From: Cervus elaphus
Taxonomy: Eukaryota; Chordata; Mammalia; Artiodactyla; Cervidae
Direction of reading: 5' to 3'
Assembly: GCF_910594005.1 (NCBI RefSeq)
Contig: NC_057841.1
Span: 11,455,001 to 11,519,000 of the forward strand
Length of the DNA: 64,000 nt
The notes below the pieces were generated by a model. The model worked only from the letters and a program-made list of their open reading frames with translations. It searched no databases and was not told where the DNA came from. Made by a program: the position numbers and the translations under genes. Shown piece after piece: positions 45,561-57,656 of this stretch. The stretch's first letter is position 1, and the number at the start of each line of letters is the position of its first letter.

Positions 45561-47271
45561 AAAATACCACGTCAGCATTTTGCAAAACTGTGCCAGCACG
45601 ACTAGGAAGGTTTTTCCCTTGTGTTGGTTTGGTGTTTACCCTCAAGAAGCTACCATACAAACTGTGAACCAAAGGAAGCAACCACTGCAGGCTTTAACTT
45701 CCCAAATAAAACTTGAGAACCACTTGCGAAAACAATGCTTTGTCTAAGTAGCCAGTAGGTTGTCAGGCCCAAGAGAAAGAGCAAAACTGAGAAAACTCTG
45801 GACTTCGTATCAGATGCTGGAAAAAATAAAAAATAAAAACAAAACCAAAAAAACTTCAAATAAACCACATGTAACAAAATTTTGAAGGCAGCTTTGCCTG
45901 GGAATAAATCCAAGTTTAAGTGTTCTCCCTGGAGATTAAGAGCTTTGTGTTGGCATCTGTGGGGATTAAGGCAGCCTGGCTCTCTCACTGTTCCACCCAC
46001 ACCCAGGCCCACTTCCTAAAAACCACCCCGTCGGTGCTTCCACTAAAATGAATGGACTGTAAGCAAAGCCAGGCCACAGCAGCAAAGGAAAACCACACAA
46101 GCCAGTGATCTCATCACCCTGCTCCTCCATGGTAATGAGCTGTAAGGAGTGATTGCTGAGCATCCAAGGAAAATTCATAGACAGTGCTCAAACCAAGACA
46201 ACAGGCCCCAAACAGAGACACTTATGCTGACCCACAAGTAGCCAAACCAAGACAAACTTAAATTACAGTTTGGTTCTCCAGGAAACAGAATCTTAAACCA
46301 GTGAGTCAGGAGTCAGTAGCACTAGTTAGGTAACCTGCCTGGGATACCTCAGTCACCCCCTGAAGGAAAGTGACTCGGCAAAAATCAACCTGCTCTTCTT
46401 GCAAAGTGTAGCTTCCTTGCTCCTGCTCCCCTCTGCCTGTAGAACTCTAGACTTTTTCATATGCCTCACTTTACCTTTTAACACATGATTAAATGTCAAT
46501 ATTCAATCAGTTCCTAATCCAATAATCATCGCTATAGCTATTAAATGTTAAAACACACAAAGAAACTGAGATGTTTTGCAATAATTCTTATACATCTATC
46601 AACAAAGTCTCATCAGTGCACCTTATCAATGAAAGAAATTCAGTTAATCTGATGTGACTTGCTCATAGTGAACTCCTCTCGGGACTTTATGTGTCATAGG
46701 TCTCCCATACACGCAAACATCCCATTCTCTGAATAAAGTACATAAAAATCCTACCAGAAATCAAAGCTAAACACACAAATCTTTGCTTTTCTAGATCTGA
46801 CAATGTTCCCAGTTTAAAAATTGGAGTGGCACTGTCTACATGCATCTCTCATTTTCTACATGTTTCAAAAATGACCCACAAGATTCAGCAATTTTCAATT
46901 TTATTTCCTAATGTCTTTAGTAGGGTAAGAAGAAATTTTAAGAGTCAGATATTTTTTCTCTCCATTTTTAAGACAAGAAGAAAAGAAGAATGATGCTCAA
47001 AGAAATAAGAAATTTCCTGAAGCTAAGAACTAGTGAGTAACAATGCCAAGTTCCAATCTATGTCTGTTTGGGGGAAAACAGTTCTCATTTGGATTTAATG
47101 TATGTCCTTTTAACACCTTTTTTGTGTGAAAATAACTTAGAGATATAATCAAAGTAGTTCAGCAAACCCTCCCCTTCTGATCTTTGTAAAATGAAAAACT
47201 AATGAAATAAATAAGCGAATGTACAAACTTCTTAGCATTTTGGCTTCATCTCATTTCAGGACACATCTTCC
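45561..47271. other. Non-coding stretch
   Basis: Likely a weak MIR in reverse at 46968-47065. The rest is unassigned and has no supported ORF. Confidence 0.35.
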
Positions 47272-47272
47272 T

Positions 47273-47655
47273 TTGCTGTTGTTCAGTTGCTAAGTTGTGT
47301 CTGATTCTTTGCGACCCCGTGGATGGCAGCATGCGAGACTTCCCAGTCTTTCCCCATCTCCTGGAATTTGCTCAAACTCATGTTCACTGAGTCGGTGATG
47401 CCATCCAATCTTCTCATCCTCTGTCCTTCCCTTCTCCTGCCTTCAGTCTTTCCCAGCATCAGGGTCTTTTCCAGTGAGTCAGCTCTTCACATCAGATAGC
47501 CAAGGTATTGGAGCTTCAGGTTCAGCACCAGTCTTTCCAATGAATATTCAGGGTTGATTTCCTTTTGGATGGACTGGTTTGATCTCCTTGCAGCCCAAGG
47601 GTCTCTCAAGAGCTTCCTTACACCCTACAATTCTGTTCCAACACCTTCTTTTCGC
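47273..47655 (-). mobile_element. BovB LINE 3' end, reverse
   Basis: 'tgttgttcagttgctaagttgtgtctg' through 'ctcatcctctgtccttcccttctcctgcc' and 'gggttgatttccttttggatggactggtttgatctcc' to 'ttctgttccaacacc'. It is 5'-truncated. Confidence 0.92.
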
Positions 47656-47941
47656 CCTTGAATAGAGAGTCCCACAACCTCTTCTCTGTCTGGCAAGCAT
47701 CCTTTCAGAAATTGGAACTCAGACAGCTCCTACACAAAAAAGTATATTGGCATCTTTAGACACTGCACTCTGCTCATCATGGGCAAGTTAAATAACTGCA
47801 CACTGCGTTAAATGGCAAGAGAAACAACCCTCTCAAGAGATTTTTTTGTCCATAGACTTGTGCTATAACATGAAGCTTTATATCACTTAAGCTTTTGAAA
47901 TCTTCTCTCATAGAGTACAGCAAAGCAGTCTCAGTCAGTTT

Positions 47942-48470
47942 GGTTCAGTCACTCAGTCATGTCCGACTCTTTGCGACCCCATGAACTGCAGCACGCCAGG
48001 CCTCCCTGTCCATCACCAACTCCCGGAGTTTACTCAAACTCATGTCCATCAAGTCAGATAAGCCATCCAACCATCTCATCCTCTGTCTTCCCCTTCTCCT
48101 CCCGCCTTCAATCTTTCCTAGCGTCAGGGTCTTTTCAAATGAGTCAGCTCTTCACATCAGGTGGCCAAAGTATTGGAGTTTCAGCTTCAGCATCAGTCCT
48201 TCCAATAAATATTTAGGACTGATTTCCTTTAGGATGGACTGGTTGGATTTCCTTGCAGTCCAAGGGACTCTCAAGAGTCTTCTCCAACACCACAGTTCAA
48301 AAGCATCAATTCCTGGGCGCTCAGCTTTCTTTATAGTTCAACTCTCATATCCGTTCATGACTACTGGAAAAACCATAGCTTGGACTAAACGGACCTTTGT
48401 TGGCAAAGTAATGTCTCTGCTTTTTAATATGCTGTCTAGGTTGGTCATAGCTTTTCTTCCAAGGAGCAAG
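47942..48470 (-). mobile_element. BovB LINE 3' end, reverse, about 530 bases
   Basis: It runs from the terminus complement 'ggttcagtcactcagtcatgtcc' through 'aggatggactggttggatttccttgcagtcc' and 'aaagtaatgtctctgctttttaatatgctgtctagg' to 'cttttcttccaaggagcaag'. The plus-strand ORF spanning it is an antisense artefact. Confidence 0.95.
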
Positions 48471-49215
48471 CAAAGCATTCTGGTTCTTCTCAGTTTCCCC
48501 TCTCTTGATGATGATGCACCTTTGGATCAAATAGTCACATTTCCTTAAGTTCCCTGTCCCACTTTTGTTTTATTGAATCAGAGAATCAGTTCAGTCAATT
48601 GTTTCCCGTGTCTTCCCAGTTTTCAAACTTTGTCTGTACATAGGTATCAGCACAAGTATCACCTGGGATGCTTAATTTTAAAAATCAGAAACTTTGATGC
48701 CACAAACAGAATTTATTGAATCTTTGGAATGCCCAAGAATCTGAACTATGAAGTGTATACTGTAAGATTTTTGGTGTGGGTGTTGAATATTCATATTTTG
48801 AGGAAAAAGCTTATGCCTTGTAAGAAATAAAACTCTCAAAAAGGTCCATCAGGAGGCTCCCTGATTCTCTCCATTTAGCCCAAAAAGTGATCCAGCCAAT
48901 GCCTGGAGAGCTTGCCTGCATCTCCTCTGCACCTGTCATCCACGTTATCAGTTCATCCATCTGGCTATGTAGTTCAGTCATTCTCCTAGAATAACACTTA
49001 CTTTAATGTCTCTATTTATCACCTGAAATGTTCACTGATATCTGTAATTTTCTGGGCAGTGTGGATATTTTTGACACATAAGATTACACTGCCCTCTCCA
49101 TAGTTTTCATTATACAATGTATATGCTTTCTTCACAATTGAATCTCAAGGACTTAGGACGGACCTTGACAAAGAATTGTTCCATAAGTTGATGGAATAAC
49201 CATCTTGTATCTATT
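48471..49215. other. Non-coding stretch
   Basis: About 49040-49200 may be a decayed L2 3' end ('gaatctcaaggacttaggacgg'). There are no exons. Confidence 0.35.
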
Positions 49216-49217
49216 TA

Positions 49218-49388
49218 TCTGTATATTTGTTTTTAATTAAAGGATGATTGCTTTACAATAGTGTGTTGGTTTCTGCCATGTATAAACATGAATCAACCAT
49301 AGGTATACATATGTCCCCTCCCTCTTGAACTTCCCTCCCACCTCCCACCCCATCCAACCCCTTTAGGTTATCACAGAGCACTGGATTT
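49218..49388 (-). mobile_element. L1 LINE 3' UTR, reverse
   Basis: 'ggatgattgctttacaatagtgtgttggtttctgcc', 'caaccataggtatacatatgtcccctccctcttgaac' and 'caacccctttaggttatcacagagcactgg' match the ruminant L1 3' UTR in reverse. Confidence 0.9.
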
Positions 49389-49540
49389 AAGCTCCTTGCA
49401 TGAAAGATTAAATTTCAGCTGGCTATCTAATTTTAAATATGGTAATGCATATGTTTCAATGCTACTCTCTCAATTCTTCTCACCCTCTCCTTCCACCCCG
49501 CCCCCCACCCCAGTCTGTGTCCACAAGTCATTATACGGGG

Positions 49541-49740
49541 TGAAAGTGAAAGTCGCTCAGTCGTGTCTGACTCTTTGAGACCCCATGAACTGTAGCCCAC
49601 CAGGCTCCTCTGTCTGTGGGATTCTCCAGGCAAGAATACTGGAGTGGGTTGCCATGCCCTTCTCCAGGGGATCTTCCCGACCGTGGGATCGAACCTGGGT
49701 CTTCCTCATTGTGGGCAGATTCTGTTGAGCTACCTGAGAA
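49541..49740 (-). mobile_element. Bov-tA SINE, reverse
   Basis: 'gtgaaagtgaaagtcgctcagtcgtgtctgac' to 'cttcctcattgtgggcagattctg'. It is well preserved in the body. The tRNA head end is worn. Confidence 0.94.
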
Positions 49741-50027
49741 TGTTTACTATGTGAACTGAAAACAGAGGTTTACCCAGACCAAGTCTGTCATGGATACGTA
49801 ACCATTCGCACTGGCTCAAATCTGTGAAGTTATAGATTATATTTCCTACTTTTTAATTAAACCACAAAATGGGAGACGGGTTCTAAAAGATGTCTGCAAA
49901 GAAATAAAAATTGAAGAGAACATCAATAATGCAAGCACAATCAAACAGCAAAAAATATTCGATGTGATCACCATATTTTCCTAGTACAAGCTCTTTGTTT
50001 TTATGAGTTTAAAGACAGCAATAGTAG

Positions 50028-50145
50028 GACTTACCTAGTGGTCCAGTGGTTAAGACTCTGTGCTTCCACTGGAGAAAGTGTGGGTTTGATCCCTGGTCAG
50101 GGAACTAAGATCTCACATGTTGCACAGCATGGCCAAAATAAACAA
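50028..50145 (+). mobile_element. CHR-type SINE, forward, short
   Basis: 'ggacttacctagtggtccagtggttaagactctgtgc' (tRNA head with A box), then 'gggtttgatccctggtcagggaac' (B box) and 'cacatgttgcacagcatggcc'. It is followed by an A/T-rich tail with 'atatatatacatac' repeats to about 50210. Confidence 0.85.
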
Positions 50146-50210
50146 ATAAATGGATGAAAAAATATATATACATAACATACATACATATATTCATAACAAA
50201 ACATGATCAA

Positions 50211-51334
50211 ATAAAATTCTTTTAAAAATAAAAAAATAATGGTGAAGTAATTAGGTCTGATATAAGTTAGACTAAAAAATTGTATCAAGAAACCCATTTA
50301 TCATTGGCAATGTGCTTCACTCTAAATGTATATTGTAAATTATTAGCTAACAATCATTTTAAAATTAAATATCAAGAACATGAAAATACCTCAATTATTT
50401 AGCAAATGGTAACAGAGTACCTTACAAAATTGCTACTGCTGAGAAGGCTTTTTTGAGGTTTCTCTCTCAAAAATAAAAGACACAGTCCCACAAATCTGGA
50501 AAGCATTTGTTCTTCCAGATGCATTAAAAATGGCTGAAATGACACATACATAAAAGACAGAATAATTGCAAAATAAAAAGCATGTCTTTGTCAGCAAATA
50601 CTGCTCTAAGACATGGAAAACACTGCTGAAAAATTGGAAAAACAATGTTAGAAAAAGAATCTGTAGTGTGAAAAAAGCGTTACACAGTTGGGTGAAAACA
50701 CAGATGTGGCTAATGCATCAAGCTTATAGTATTTTCGTATATTATACATTCTCTTTCAATAATGAAACACAACGGAAAGCTACTTTGTGTGAGCCAATAG
50801 AAAAAAACACCAGAAAAGATATCATCTCAATACTAAATTATTTCTTAGATTAAAAAAGACAATGTTTCATGGAAAAAATGTGTAAACAACCATTGACAGA
50901 ACAGCTGCTCTTGCTGGAACGAAGAGAGAAATCCAGAGCAAATCTATGATCTCATAGCACACGTGAATTTTCTTCTCTGCATTGTTCATAAGCAGGAAAA
51001 GGCAGCAAAATGCACAGTGTGTTACAGGACATCACGGATGTGGCAAATTTTATATAAATGGCACGTTTCAAGTATATTAGGATCATTACAACATTTGTAG
51101 TGAGAGTGGAAACAATCATGAAACCCTTTTGTATCTGAGATACACTAGTCATCTTGGGATAAATGACCCAACTGGTTGTCAAAGTCCAGTGTCCCCAGTG
51201 TGCCAGTCTTGTTCGTGAAGACACGTGGCTACATAGATATTCTTGCCAGTTCAAACACACATACACACTCTCATTCTTCCCTCAACACAAACGTGGGAAA
51301 TGACTGAGAAAAGTAACCATTTAGAGTCTGGCAT
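50211..51334. other. Non-coding AT-rich stretch
   Basis: Short ORFs on both strands lack context. No repeat was assigned. Confidence 0.35.
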
Positions 51335-51862
51335 ACAAAGGAAGGAAGACTGAAGGAAGTCAGAAAGAGAAAAACAAATACAGCACATTAACGCATGTAT
51401 GTGAAATCTAGACAAATGCTATGGATGATCTTATTTGCAAAGCAGAAAGAGAGACACAGATGTAATCAAATATGTGGACACCAAGGGGGAAAGACAATGA
51501 CGGGATGAATTGGGAGATGGGGATTGACATATATACTATTGATAGTATGTATAAAGTAGATAAGCAATGAGAACCTCAGTTCAGTTCAGTCGCTCAGTCG
51601 TGTCCGACTCTTTGTGACCCCATGGACTGCAGCACGCCAGGCCTCCCTGCCCATCACCAGCTCCCGGAGTCCACCCAAGCTCATGCCCATGGAGTCGTTG
51701 TATAGCAGAGCACAGGGCACTCTGTGCCCTGTGGTGATCTAAATGGGAAGGGAAGCCAAAGAAGAGGGGGTATATGTTCATATGTGGCTAATTCACTTGG
51801 CTGTACAAAGTGAATTGCACACAACATTTAAAGCAACTATACTCCCATAAAAATTAGCTATA
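51335..51862 (+). mobile_element. L1 LINE 3' end split by a BovB/Bov-A fragment
   Basis: L1 text runs 'gaaggaagtcagaaagagaaaaacaaatac', 'gtgaaatctagacaaatgc' and 'agtagataagcaatgagaacc'. It resumes with 'gtatagcagagcacagggcac', 'ggtgatctaaatgggaaggg' and 'tggctgtacaaagtgaattgcacacaac', ending 'actcccataaaaatt'. Confidence 0.9.
51576..51697 (-). mobile_element. BovB 3'-end fragment, reverse, inside L1
   Basis: 'cagttcagttcagtcgctcagtcgtgtccgac' to 'gagtccacccaagctcatgcccatggagtcg'. It is a short, strongly 5'-truncated insertion. Confidence 0.92.
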
Positions 51863-51939
51863 AAGAAAGAAAACGAACCATTTATACAAATACAGTTATG
51901 CTGTGGAGATGATATTTTGAAAACGATTCTTTAAAAAGC

Positions 51940-52088
51940 ACCTGCATTCCAATCTTGTTAGCTGTTGCAATGATGGCATCTCTGTGTTTCAGGTTCTTCA
52001 TCTGGGAGGGAGATAATAAAATCTACTTCATAGGACTGTGGTTATGATCTGATGAAATAATCCTAGGAAGGGCTGAGCCCAGCGCCTA
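51940..52088 (+). repeat. MIR SINE 3' part, forward
   Basis: 'gtttcaggttcttcatctgggagggagataataaaatctacttcataggactgtgg' and 'gaagggctgagcccagcgcc' follow the MIR 3' half. Confidence 0.65.
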
Positions 52089-52130
52089 ATCAATGGAAAC
52101 CACCCACCGAATATACATCAGCCACTGTCA

Positions 52131-52320
52131 GGGCCTCCGTGGTGGCTCAGCTGGAAAAGAATCCACCTGCAGTGCGGGAGACCTGGGTTTGATCCCCTGG
52201 AGGAGGGCATGGCACCCCACTCCAGTACTCTTGCCTGGAGAATCCCACGGACAGAGGAGCCTGGCAGGCTACAGTCCATGGGGCCGCAGAGAGTCGGACA
52301 TGACTGAGCTACGGAGCACA
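52131..52320 (+). mobile_element. Bov-tA SINE, forward
   Basis: 'gggcctccgtggtggctcagc', B box 'ctgggtttgatccc', then the body with a small deletion after the B box ('ctggaggagggcatggc'), ending 'catgactgagctacggagcaca'. Confidence 0.94.
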
Positions 52321-52815
52321 GCATGGCCCCGTCAATGTGACCCTCGCCGCCTCTGCCATCACAGATTTTACAAGCGTGGCTCCCTTTCAAGGGGCTGACC
52401 TGCCCAGGTGTGAGGACCCTCCGCAGAACTCCTGTTCCTGTGAGTGTCTGGTTAGGATGGGAGCTTCTGGAGGCTGGCAGGGAGGCAGCAGCCACTTTAA
52501 GGCACATGGACACTGTTGCTGATCTGTTGAATTACACCATTGGTGTAAAGGAGCCCCAGGGGCCAGGTGTGTGTTTCAGCGCCATGAAGAAGGGCCCCAG
52601 TGGCTGCTGGAAGCCCTGTCACCAAGGTCAGAGGCAGCAAGACCCAGACTGAGCGTCCGTCTGTCCTTGCGGGATCCCAGCCTTCTCATCTTCCTCCCTT
52701 CCTGATCATCTGCCGTGAACTTCAGGCTCTAGCACTGACATGGAGACAGACTCCAAAGGACCACTTACACAACCCTCATCACTGTGTAAGTCACTCCACA
52801 TAGACACATCTCTTT
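52321..52815. other. GC-moderate segment, unassigned
   Basis: Several overlapping 60-80-codon frames, none with splice or start support. Nothing recognised. Confidence 0.3.
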
Positions 52816-52818
52816 GTG

Positions 52819-52852
52819 TACACACACACACACACACACACGCGCGCGCACG
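52819..52852. repeat. (CA)n-(CG)n dinucleotide microsatellite
   Basis: 'ta' then about eleven CA units, followed by CGCGCGCG and 'cacgta'. The alternating purine-pyrimidine run is about 34 bases. Confidence 0.95.
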
Positions 52853-53655
52853 TACTAATACACCAGTCAAATGACCTGCAAAAGGTTTTTAAAGGATTTC
52901 TCCAATACTTGGAACTAAAGTGGCCAAAACAACCGATCACAGGTTTTCTCAGGAGCCCAGACACAGAGCTCTCTCCATTTGGAGGCAGCCAAGAGTGTGT
53001 ACCACACGAATGGATGTGTAGAGCTGAGGTTAGATGTTAGATGTTAGGCCTGGATGTTAGTCACTGGACAGTAGCATGCACACTGTCCCTCACACACCAA
53101 GTACCTTCCTCCTCACTGCGGTCCCATGACTAACCCTGCCCTTGATTTCATCCATTCTTCAAGAAGGCAGGCAAGGGAACTTCCTAGCTTTACCCACAGT
53201 CAAAAAATCAAACTGGACCTTTCTAGTTCTTTTATTTTTTTAATTGTAGAGAGAATATAGGGAGAAAATTCAACCTTATTGTTAACTACCATTGAGAATA
53301 GGATTGCCCTTTCCTGATCATTGTTCAACTATCTTACAGTATCTGCACGGCTCCTGGAACCAACCTCAAATCCACTCCATCATTAGTTTCCAGAATATTC
53401 ATCCACTACAGATACATGGGCTCCAGAAAAAGGCATCAGTGGGTCTGTTACACTCCTGTTTGGTCTTAATCCCAGAGCTTAGATTTTTCACATTCCTTTT
53501 TCAGTCCAGCTGCATCTCTATTTCTCCCCTTTCCATGTGTCTCTACATTAACCATTGCTTCTTCTTACGTTATTTCTATTTGTTTCCCAGCATGCTTCAT
53601 AAGCAGCACTAGGCACCTTCCTGGAAGATAATAGAAACTTGTTGGAAATTCCTAT
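52853..53655. other. Non-coding stretch
   Basis: No gene or confident repeat was seen. A tandem 'agatgttag' pair sits near 53031-53045. Confidence 0.35.
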
Positions 53656-53658
53656 TTT

Positions 53659-53719
53659 ATGATGGATGGATGGATAGATTGATTAATAGATGGTTAGATA
53701 CATACATAGATACATAGAC
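53659..53719. repeat. (GATG)/(GATA)-type tetranucleotide repeat
   Basis: 'gatggatggatggatagattgattaatagatgg' followed by 'agatacatacatagatacatag': an imperfect tetranucleotide microsatellite directly before a SINE. Confidence 0.9.
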
Positions 53720-53747
53720 TTCTAAGGTGCACTTTTCTTGTGTGGTA

Positions 53748-53950
53748 GCTCAGGCAGTAAAGAATCTTCTTGCAACTTGGGAGACCGGGTTTGATCCCTG
53801 GATCAGGAAGATCCCCTGGAGAATGGAAGGGCTCACCCACTGCAGTATTCTTGCCTGGAGAATTCAAGGATGGAGCCCGGTGGGCTACAGTCCATGGGAT
53901 GGCAAAGAGTTGGACCCAACTGAGTGACTAACACTTTCACTTTCACTTTC
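53748..53950 (+). mobile_element. Bov-tA SINE with perfect 16-base target-site duplication
   Basis: The SINE runs from its tRNA head 'gctcaggcagtaaagaatc' to '(actttc)n'. It is bounded by the identical 16-base repeat CTTTTCTTGTGTGGTA at 53732-53747 and 53951-53966. The perfect duplication suggests a recent insertion. The very start of the usual head appears merged with the duplication. Confidence 0.95.
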
Positions 53951-54030
53951 CTTTTCTTGTGTGGTATATTTCTGATGACCATAAGGAAAAGTATAAAAGG
54001 AGAGGCGAACAGGCATTTTATCAAGGAAAT

Positions 54031-54423
54031 ATGCTACAAACCATTAAGCCAGATGGGGGAAATGAATGCTATATTCTATATGCTACAGAGACCACAAAAT
54101 TGTCATGGAATGAAGATTTAGAAGTTTACTCATTGCTTTTAACTAGAGCAATTTTAAAAAGGGAACAACTCTGCTTCATTATAGTTGAGAACAGGAAAGA
54201 TTTGGTCAGTGTTCCTGCAGGCTCTCCCCTCCTCCTTCCCCACCCTGAGGACTCTCCGATGCCTATAACTCACTTTCAAGACTTTGATAGCATCCTCATA
54301 ATGGTCTCCTCAACAGTGTTATCATTAGAGCTTATTCAAAAAGTCAGATTGGCAGAATCCCTCCAAGAGTGGGAACATTCTCAAGCATCATATGCATCCT
54401 TGGAAAAGATCTGCAATGTCTAG
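54031..54423 (+). other. Unexplained 130-codon open reading frame
   Basis: From ATG at 54031 the frame is open for 130 codons to TAG at 54421-54423. It extends upstream without a stop to the SINE duplication at 53959. It overlaps no recognised repeat. The peptide mixes hydrophobic clusters ('SLLLTRAIL', 'ILIMVSSTVLSLELI') with a Pro-rich centre ('LLLPHPEDSPMPI') and has no motif I know. No splice sites, ribosome context or polyadenylation signal give support. It may be a chance frame or part of an old retro-copy. I assign no function. Confidence 0.2.
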
Positions 54424-56481
54424 CAAGCAATTAAAGGCCCTAAAACAGACTGTGTAGCTATTCATCCTCATTAAGAGATGGAAAAATACAGGTTGAATTA
54501 CCTTACAGCAAATTAGATGGGAAAGTAGAGAACATAATCATATAATAAAAGACCTCATTAACTCCTCCCATTTTTCAAAGTACACATGCAATTGTCATTC
54601 TAGCTTCTGGAATAGACTAATACACCAAAGCCAAAGCAGAAGGTGATGGAAAAACCAGAAGGAGCTTTTTCTCTTTAAATCAACCTCACATGCTTCCACA
54701 AAAGCCCAACTGAGAAAATTCCGAGCTAGGAGTAAGTAGTGGTCATCATTCTCAGGGTTTATACTTTATAAAATATTCCTGAGCCTTAAAAAGTATTTCT
54801 TCACATCAGGAGAGCTTTCTGTATTCTCTGACACACGGTGAATTTCATATCCAGACATTCTATGTTCAGTATATGAAGCAACTGAAGAAAAAACATGATT
54901 TTCTATTCAAAATGCTTGAAAAGCTTAACTGTGATATATCAATTTCATTGTTGATTAAAATATGTCACAATACAGTACAGTATAATTTATTAGCCTTTTA
55001 AAGTTCAATCATTTATTTTGCATCATCCCTTGCCAATGGAATGTGATTTATTTGTATAGTCCAATTTTAAGGTCACTGTCTACTCCTGAGAACTACATTT
55101 CAAGACCTGGTTAATTAAATCTTAATGATCATATTGATATTTATCATTTATAAGAGAAATGGTCAAAAGGGTACATGAGACATGGCCTTTGAGAGAGACC
55201 TATTGTAATTGATGAATTTAGAGGTTAGTTTGTTCTCTTTCTTAGAGCCTCACAGCTATTTGCGGCTCTGGCTGTGGAATAAACACTTCCTTTCTCAACA
55301 GTTCTCAAATAGCTCTTAGTCAACTCAGCCACTCCAGCCATCATCATCACTGTATTTATTCCTGCATTCTTTTCTACAGTTCGGTTCTCTTCAGGAATTA
55401 TGTCACAAACAATAAAGCAAGGAGCATGCATTCGGCAGGATATGCTGGCTGTCCAGAAACCAGTGGGACTGAATGATCAGCTTCCTGTGTCAGCTAAAGA
55501 CACTTAGCTCTTCAAATTTCCTTCTCTGATGGACGTTTTTGGCTCATCTCCTTACCTCAGAAGCTATAGGTGTTAAAGATGGATAGGAAATAAATACATT
55601 AGAATCAAGCACCAATCAATCAAATGAAATCCATTAGGAAGTCTAACACAATTTAAATTTTAAACAGAAATAATGAATTACAAATAGGGTCACTTAATAC
55701 ATGGAGTGGGAAAGAAGCTAAATAGCACCTTCAGAGATTTTTTTCAAATACATTTTTCACTTTTTAATAAACAGTGCCCAGAACTACGCAAATGACAAAG
55801 CTGGTGTGATGACAGATCTAGATGGAAAAGGACATAAAATGGGAGTTCACTGTTTCATTTTCACTGGAAGGGAAGGGCAAAGACTCAGATCAAAACAACA
55901 AATGGCAATACTTTCACATCCCGACAGGAAGAGCTGGACCATCAAGGTGAGACCTGCAGGTAAGGGGGTAGTAGCCAGTTACACTATTTTTCTATGACCA
56001 CCCAACTCCCCGCCTATGAAAGATGTTAAAAACTAGGGAAAAGATTTAATAAGAATTATCAGTATGCAGTTAAGCCCATCCCATATGCCAATAGATCTTC
56101 AAGAGTGGACCAACGTCCACTTGTTCCCAGACCAGATGAGACTGGTGTGGGGGTGGCCAAGACGGCCAGGTGAGGGAGAGGCAAGACCCCAGAAGTCAAG
56201 GGAAAACTCAAAAACAAGCCCGAAGAGATGCATTCTGGATGACCCAGGAGATTTCTGATACAAGGTCTCCAGCCTCAGGAGGAGACAAGTAGGAGATCTG
56301 AGGAAGCCACAAACGTGCCTTGAAAGCGTCTAATTAACCTTCTCTGTCCCTTCCTCTCATTTCCACCATCAAACGTGGCTCCCTCCTTTAGAACCCAGAG
56401 CATGGGGAGCTAGATGGTAAAAAGAGAAATACACAAAAGAGCAGAGAAGAAAGAACTTGATCACACCTTCATCCCTCTCTG
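54424..56481. other. Non-coding stretch
   Basis: About 2 kb without recognised recent repeats. Short frames on both strands (for example reverse 55225-55431) lack context. Confidence 0.35.
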
Positions 56482-56695
56482 GGGCTTCCAAGGTGGTGCG
56501 AGGGGTAAAGAACATGCCTGCCAATTCAGGAGACTAAGAGACACAGCTTCCATCCCTGGGTCAGGAAGATCCCCTGGAGGAGGGCATGGCAACCCACTCT
56601 GGTATTCTTGCCTGAAGGATCCATGAACAGAGAAGCCTGGTGGGCTGCAGTCCATACGGTCACAAAGAGTCGGACACGACTGAAAAGCCTCAGCA
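56482..56695 (+). mobile_element. Bov-tA SINE, forward
   Basis: 'ggggcttccaaggtggtgcgaggggtaaag' to 'cggacacgactgaaaagcctcagc'. The B-box region is degraded ('gcttccatccctggg'). Confidence 0.93.
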
Positions 56696-57194
56696 AAGGT
56701 GTCGTTCCTTTCTCATTGGCTGCCCATCTGGATGTGGCCCAACCTGGGAGAGCCCTGGGAAGATAGATAACCCTTCAAATCTCACAGGAAAATGAATGGT
56801 CCTCCCCAACAAAGAAAATATTCAATAATGAGCCCAGGATTAGCTAACGGCAGAGTCTGAAACAGGCTTCAGCGTGCTTAATTCAACCTGGCTCTAAGAC
56901 TGTGCCCATGTGCACAGGTGAGCCTCTGACCCAAGGTGACCTTCATGAGGAAGGTGAGAATCTGTGACCTCAGAGTGAAATGCCCTTAAGATACTGAGGA
57001 ATTATAAGTAATATTTCTTTTACATAGCAGAAGCATGTTCTATGAAAAAAAATATATACTAAAATACCTAAAGAACACTCACATAGTAATAATTGCCATT
57101 TGTTCAGCTCTTACTGTGAAGGTAAAATTAAATTCACTTGGGTATAAGTGATAATACGTGCCAAATAATTTACACACATTCACTCATTTGTCTC

Positions 57195-57350
57195 CCTTAG
57201 GCTATGTGAGAAAAGCATTATTAGTTAGCCTTATTTTACAGATAAGAAAAATAGAATTCAAAGAAATTAAGTCACTTCTCCAAGGTTGGTTGAGTTGGTT
57301 ACTCAATAGGCATGAGGCTTCAGGAAAATTAAACCCAGAACAAATTTCTA
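57195..57350 (-). repeat. MIR SINE core, reverse
   Basis: 'ccttattttacagataagaaaaatagaattcaaagaaattaagtcacttctccaagg' is the reverse MIR core. It is diverged. Unassigned sequence lies on its left (56.70-57.19 kb). Confidence 0.65.
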
Positions 57351-57382
57351 AGGCTACGGTCATTTCAATACACTCCAGTTGA

Positions 57383-57582
57383 AGACATCCCTGGTGGTCC
57401 AACGGTTGAGACTTCACCTTTCAATATGAGGGGTGTAAGTTCAATCCAGGATCAGAAAGCTAAGATCCCACATGCCTCCTGGCCAAAAAAAAAAAAAGGC
57501 AAAAACAGAAGCAATATTATAACAATTCAATAAATACAACAACAACAAAAATGGTCCATAATAAGAAAAAAAAAAATTTTTT
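57383..57582 (+). mobile_element. CHR-type SINE, forward, with tail and target-site duplication
   Basis: The head 'gacatccctggtggtccaacggttgagac' and B box 'gtaagttcaatccagg' are followed by 'tgcctcctggcc' and A-rich tail sequence to 57582. The word AATACACTCCA occurs before (about 57367) and after (57583), consistent with a target-site duplication. Confidence 0.85.
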
Positions 57583-57656
57583 TAATACACTCCAATGAAG
57601 GAAAAAGAGGAAGACAAGAAGTGAGAAAATTAATGATCAGAAATCTCATTTAAAAT

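Noticed and set aside
48042..48548. 168-codon plus-strand ORF
   Set aside because: It is antisense to a BovB 3' end. The same antisense translation recurs at other reverse BovB copies in the window.
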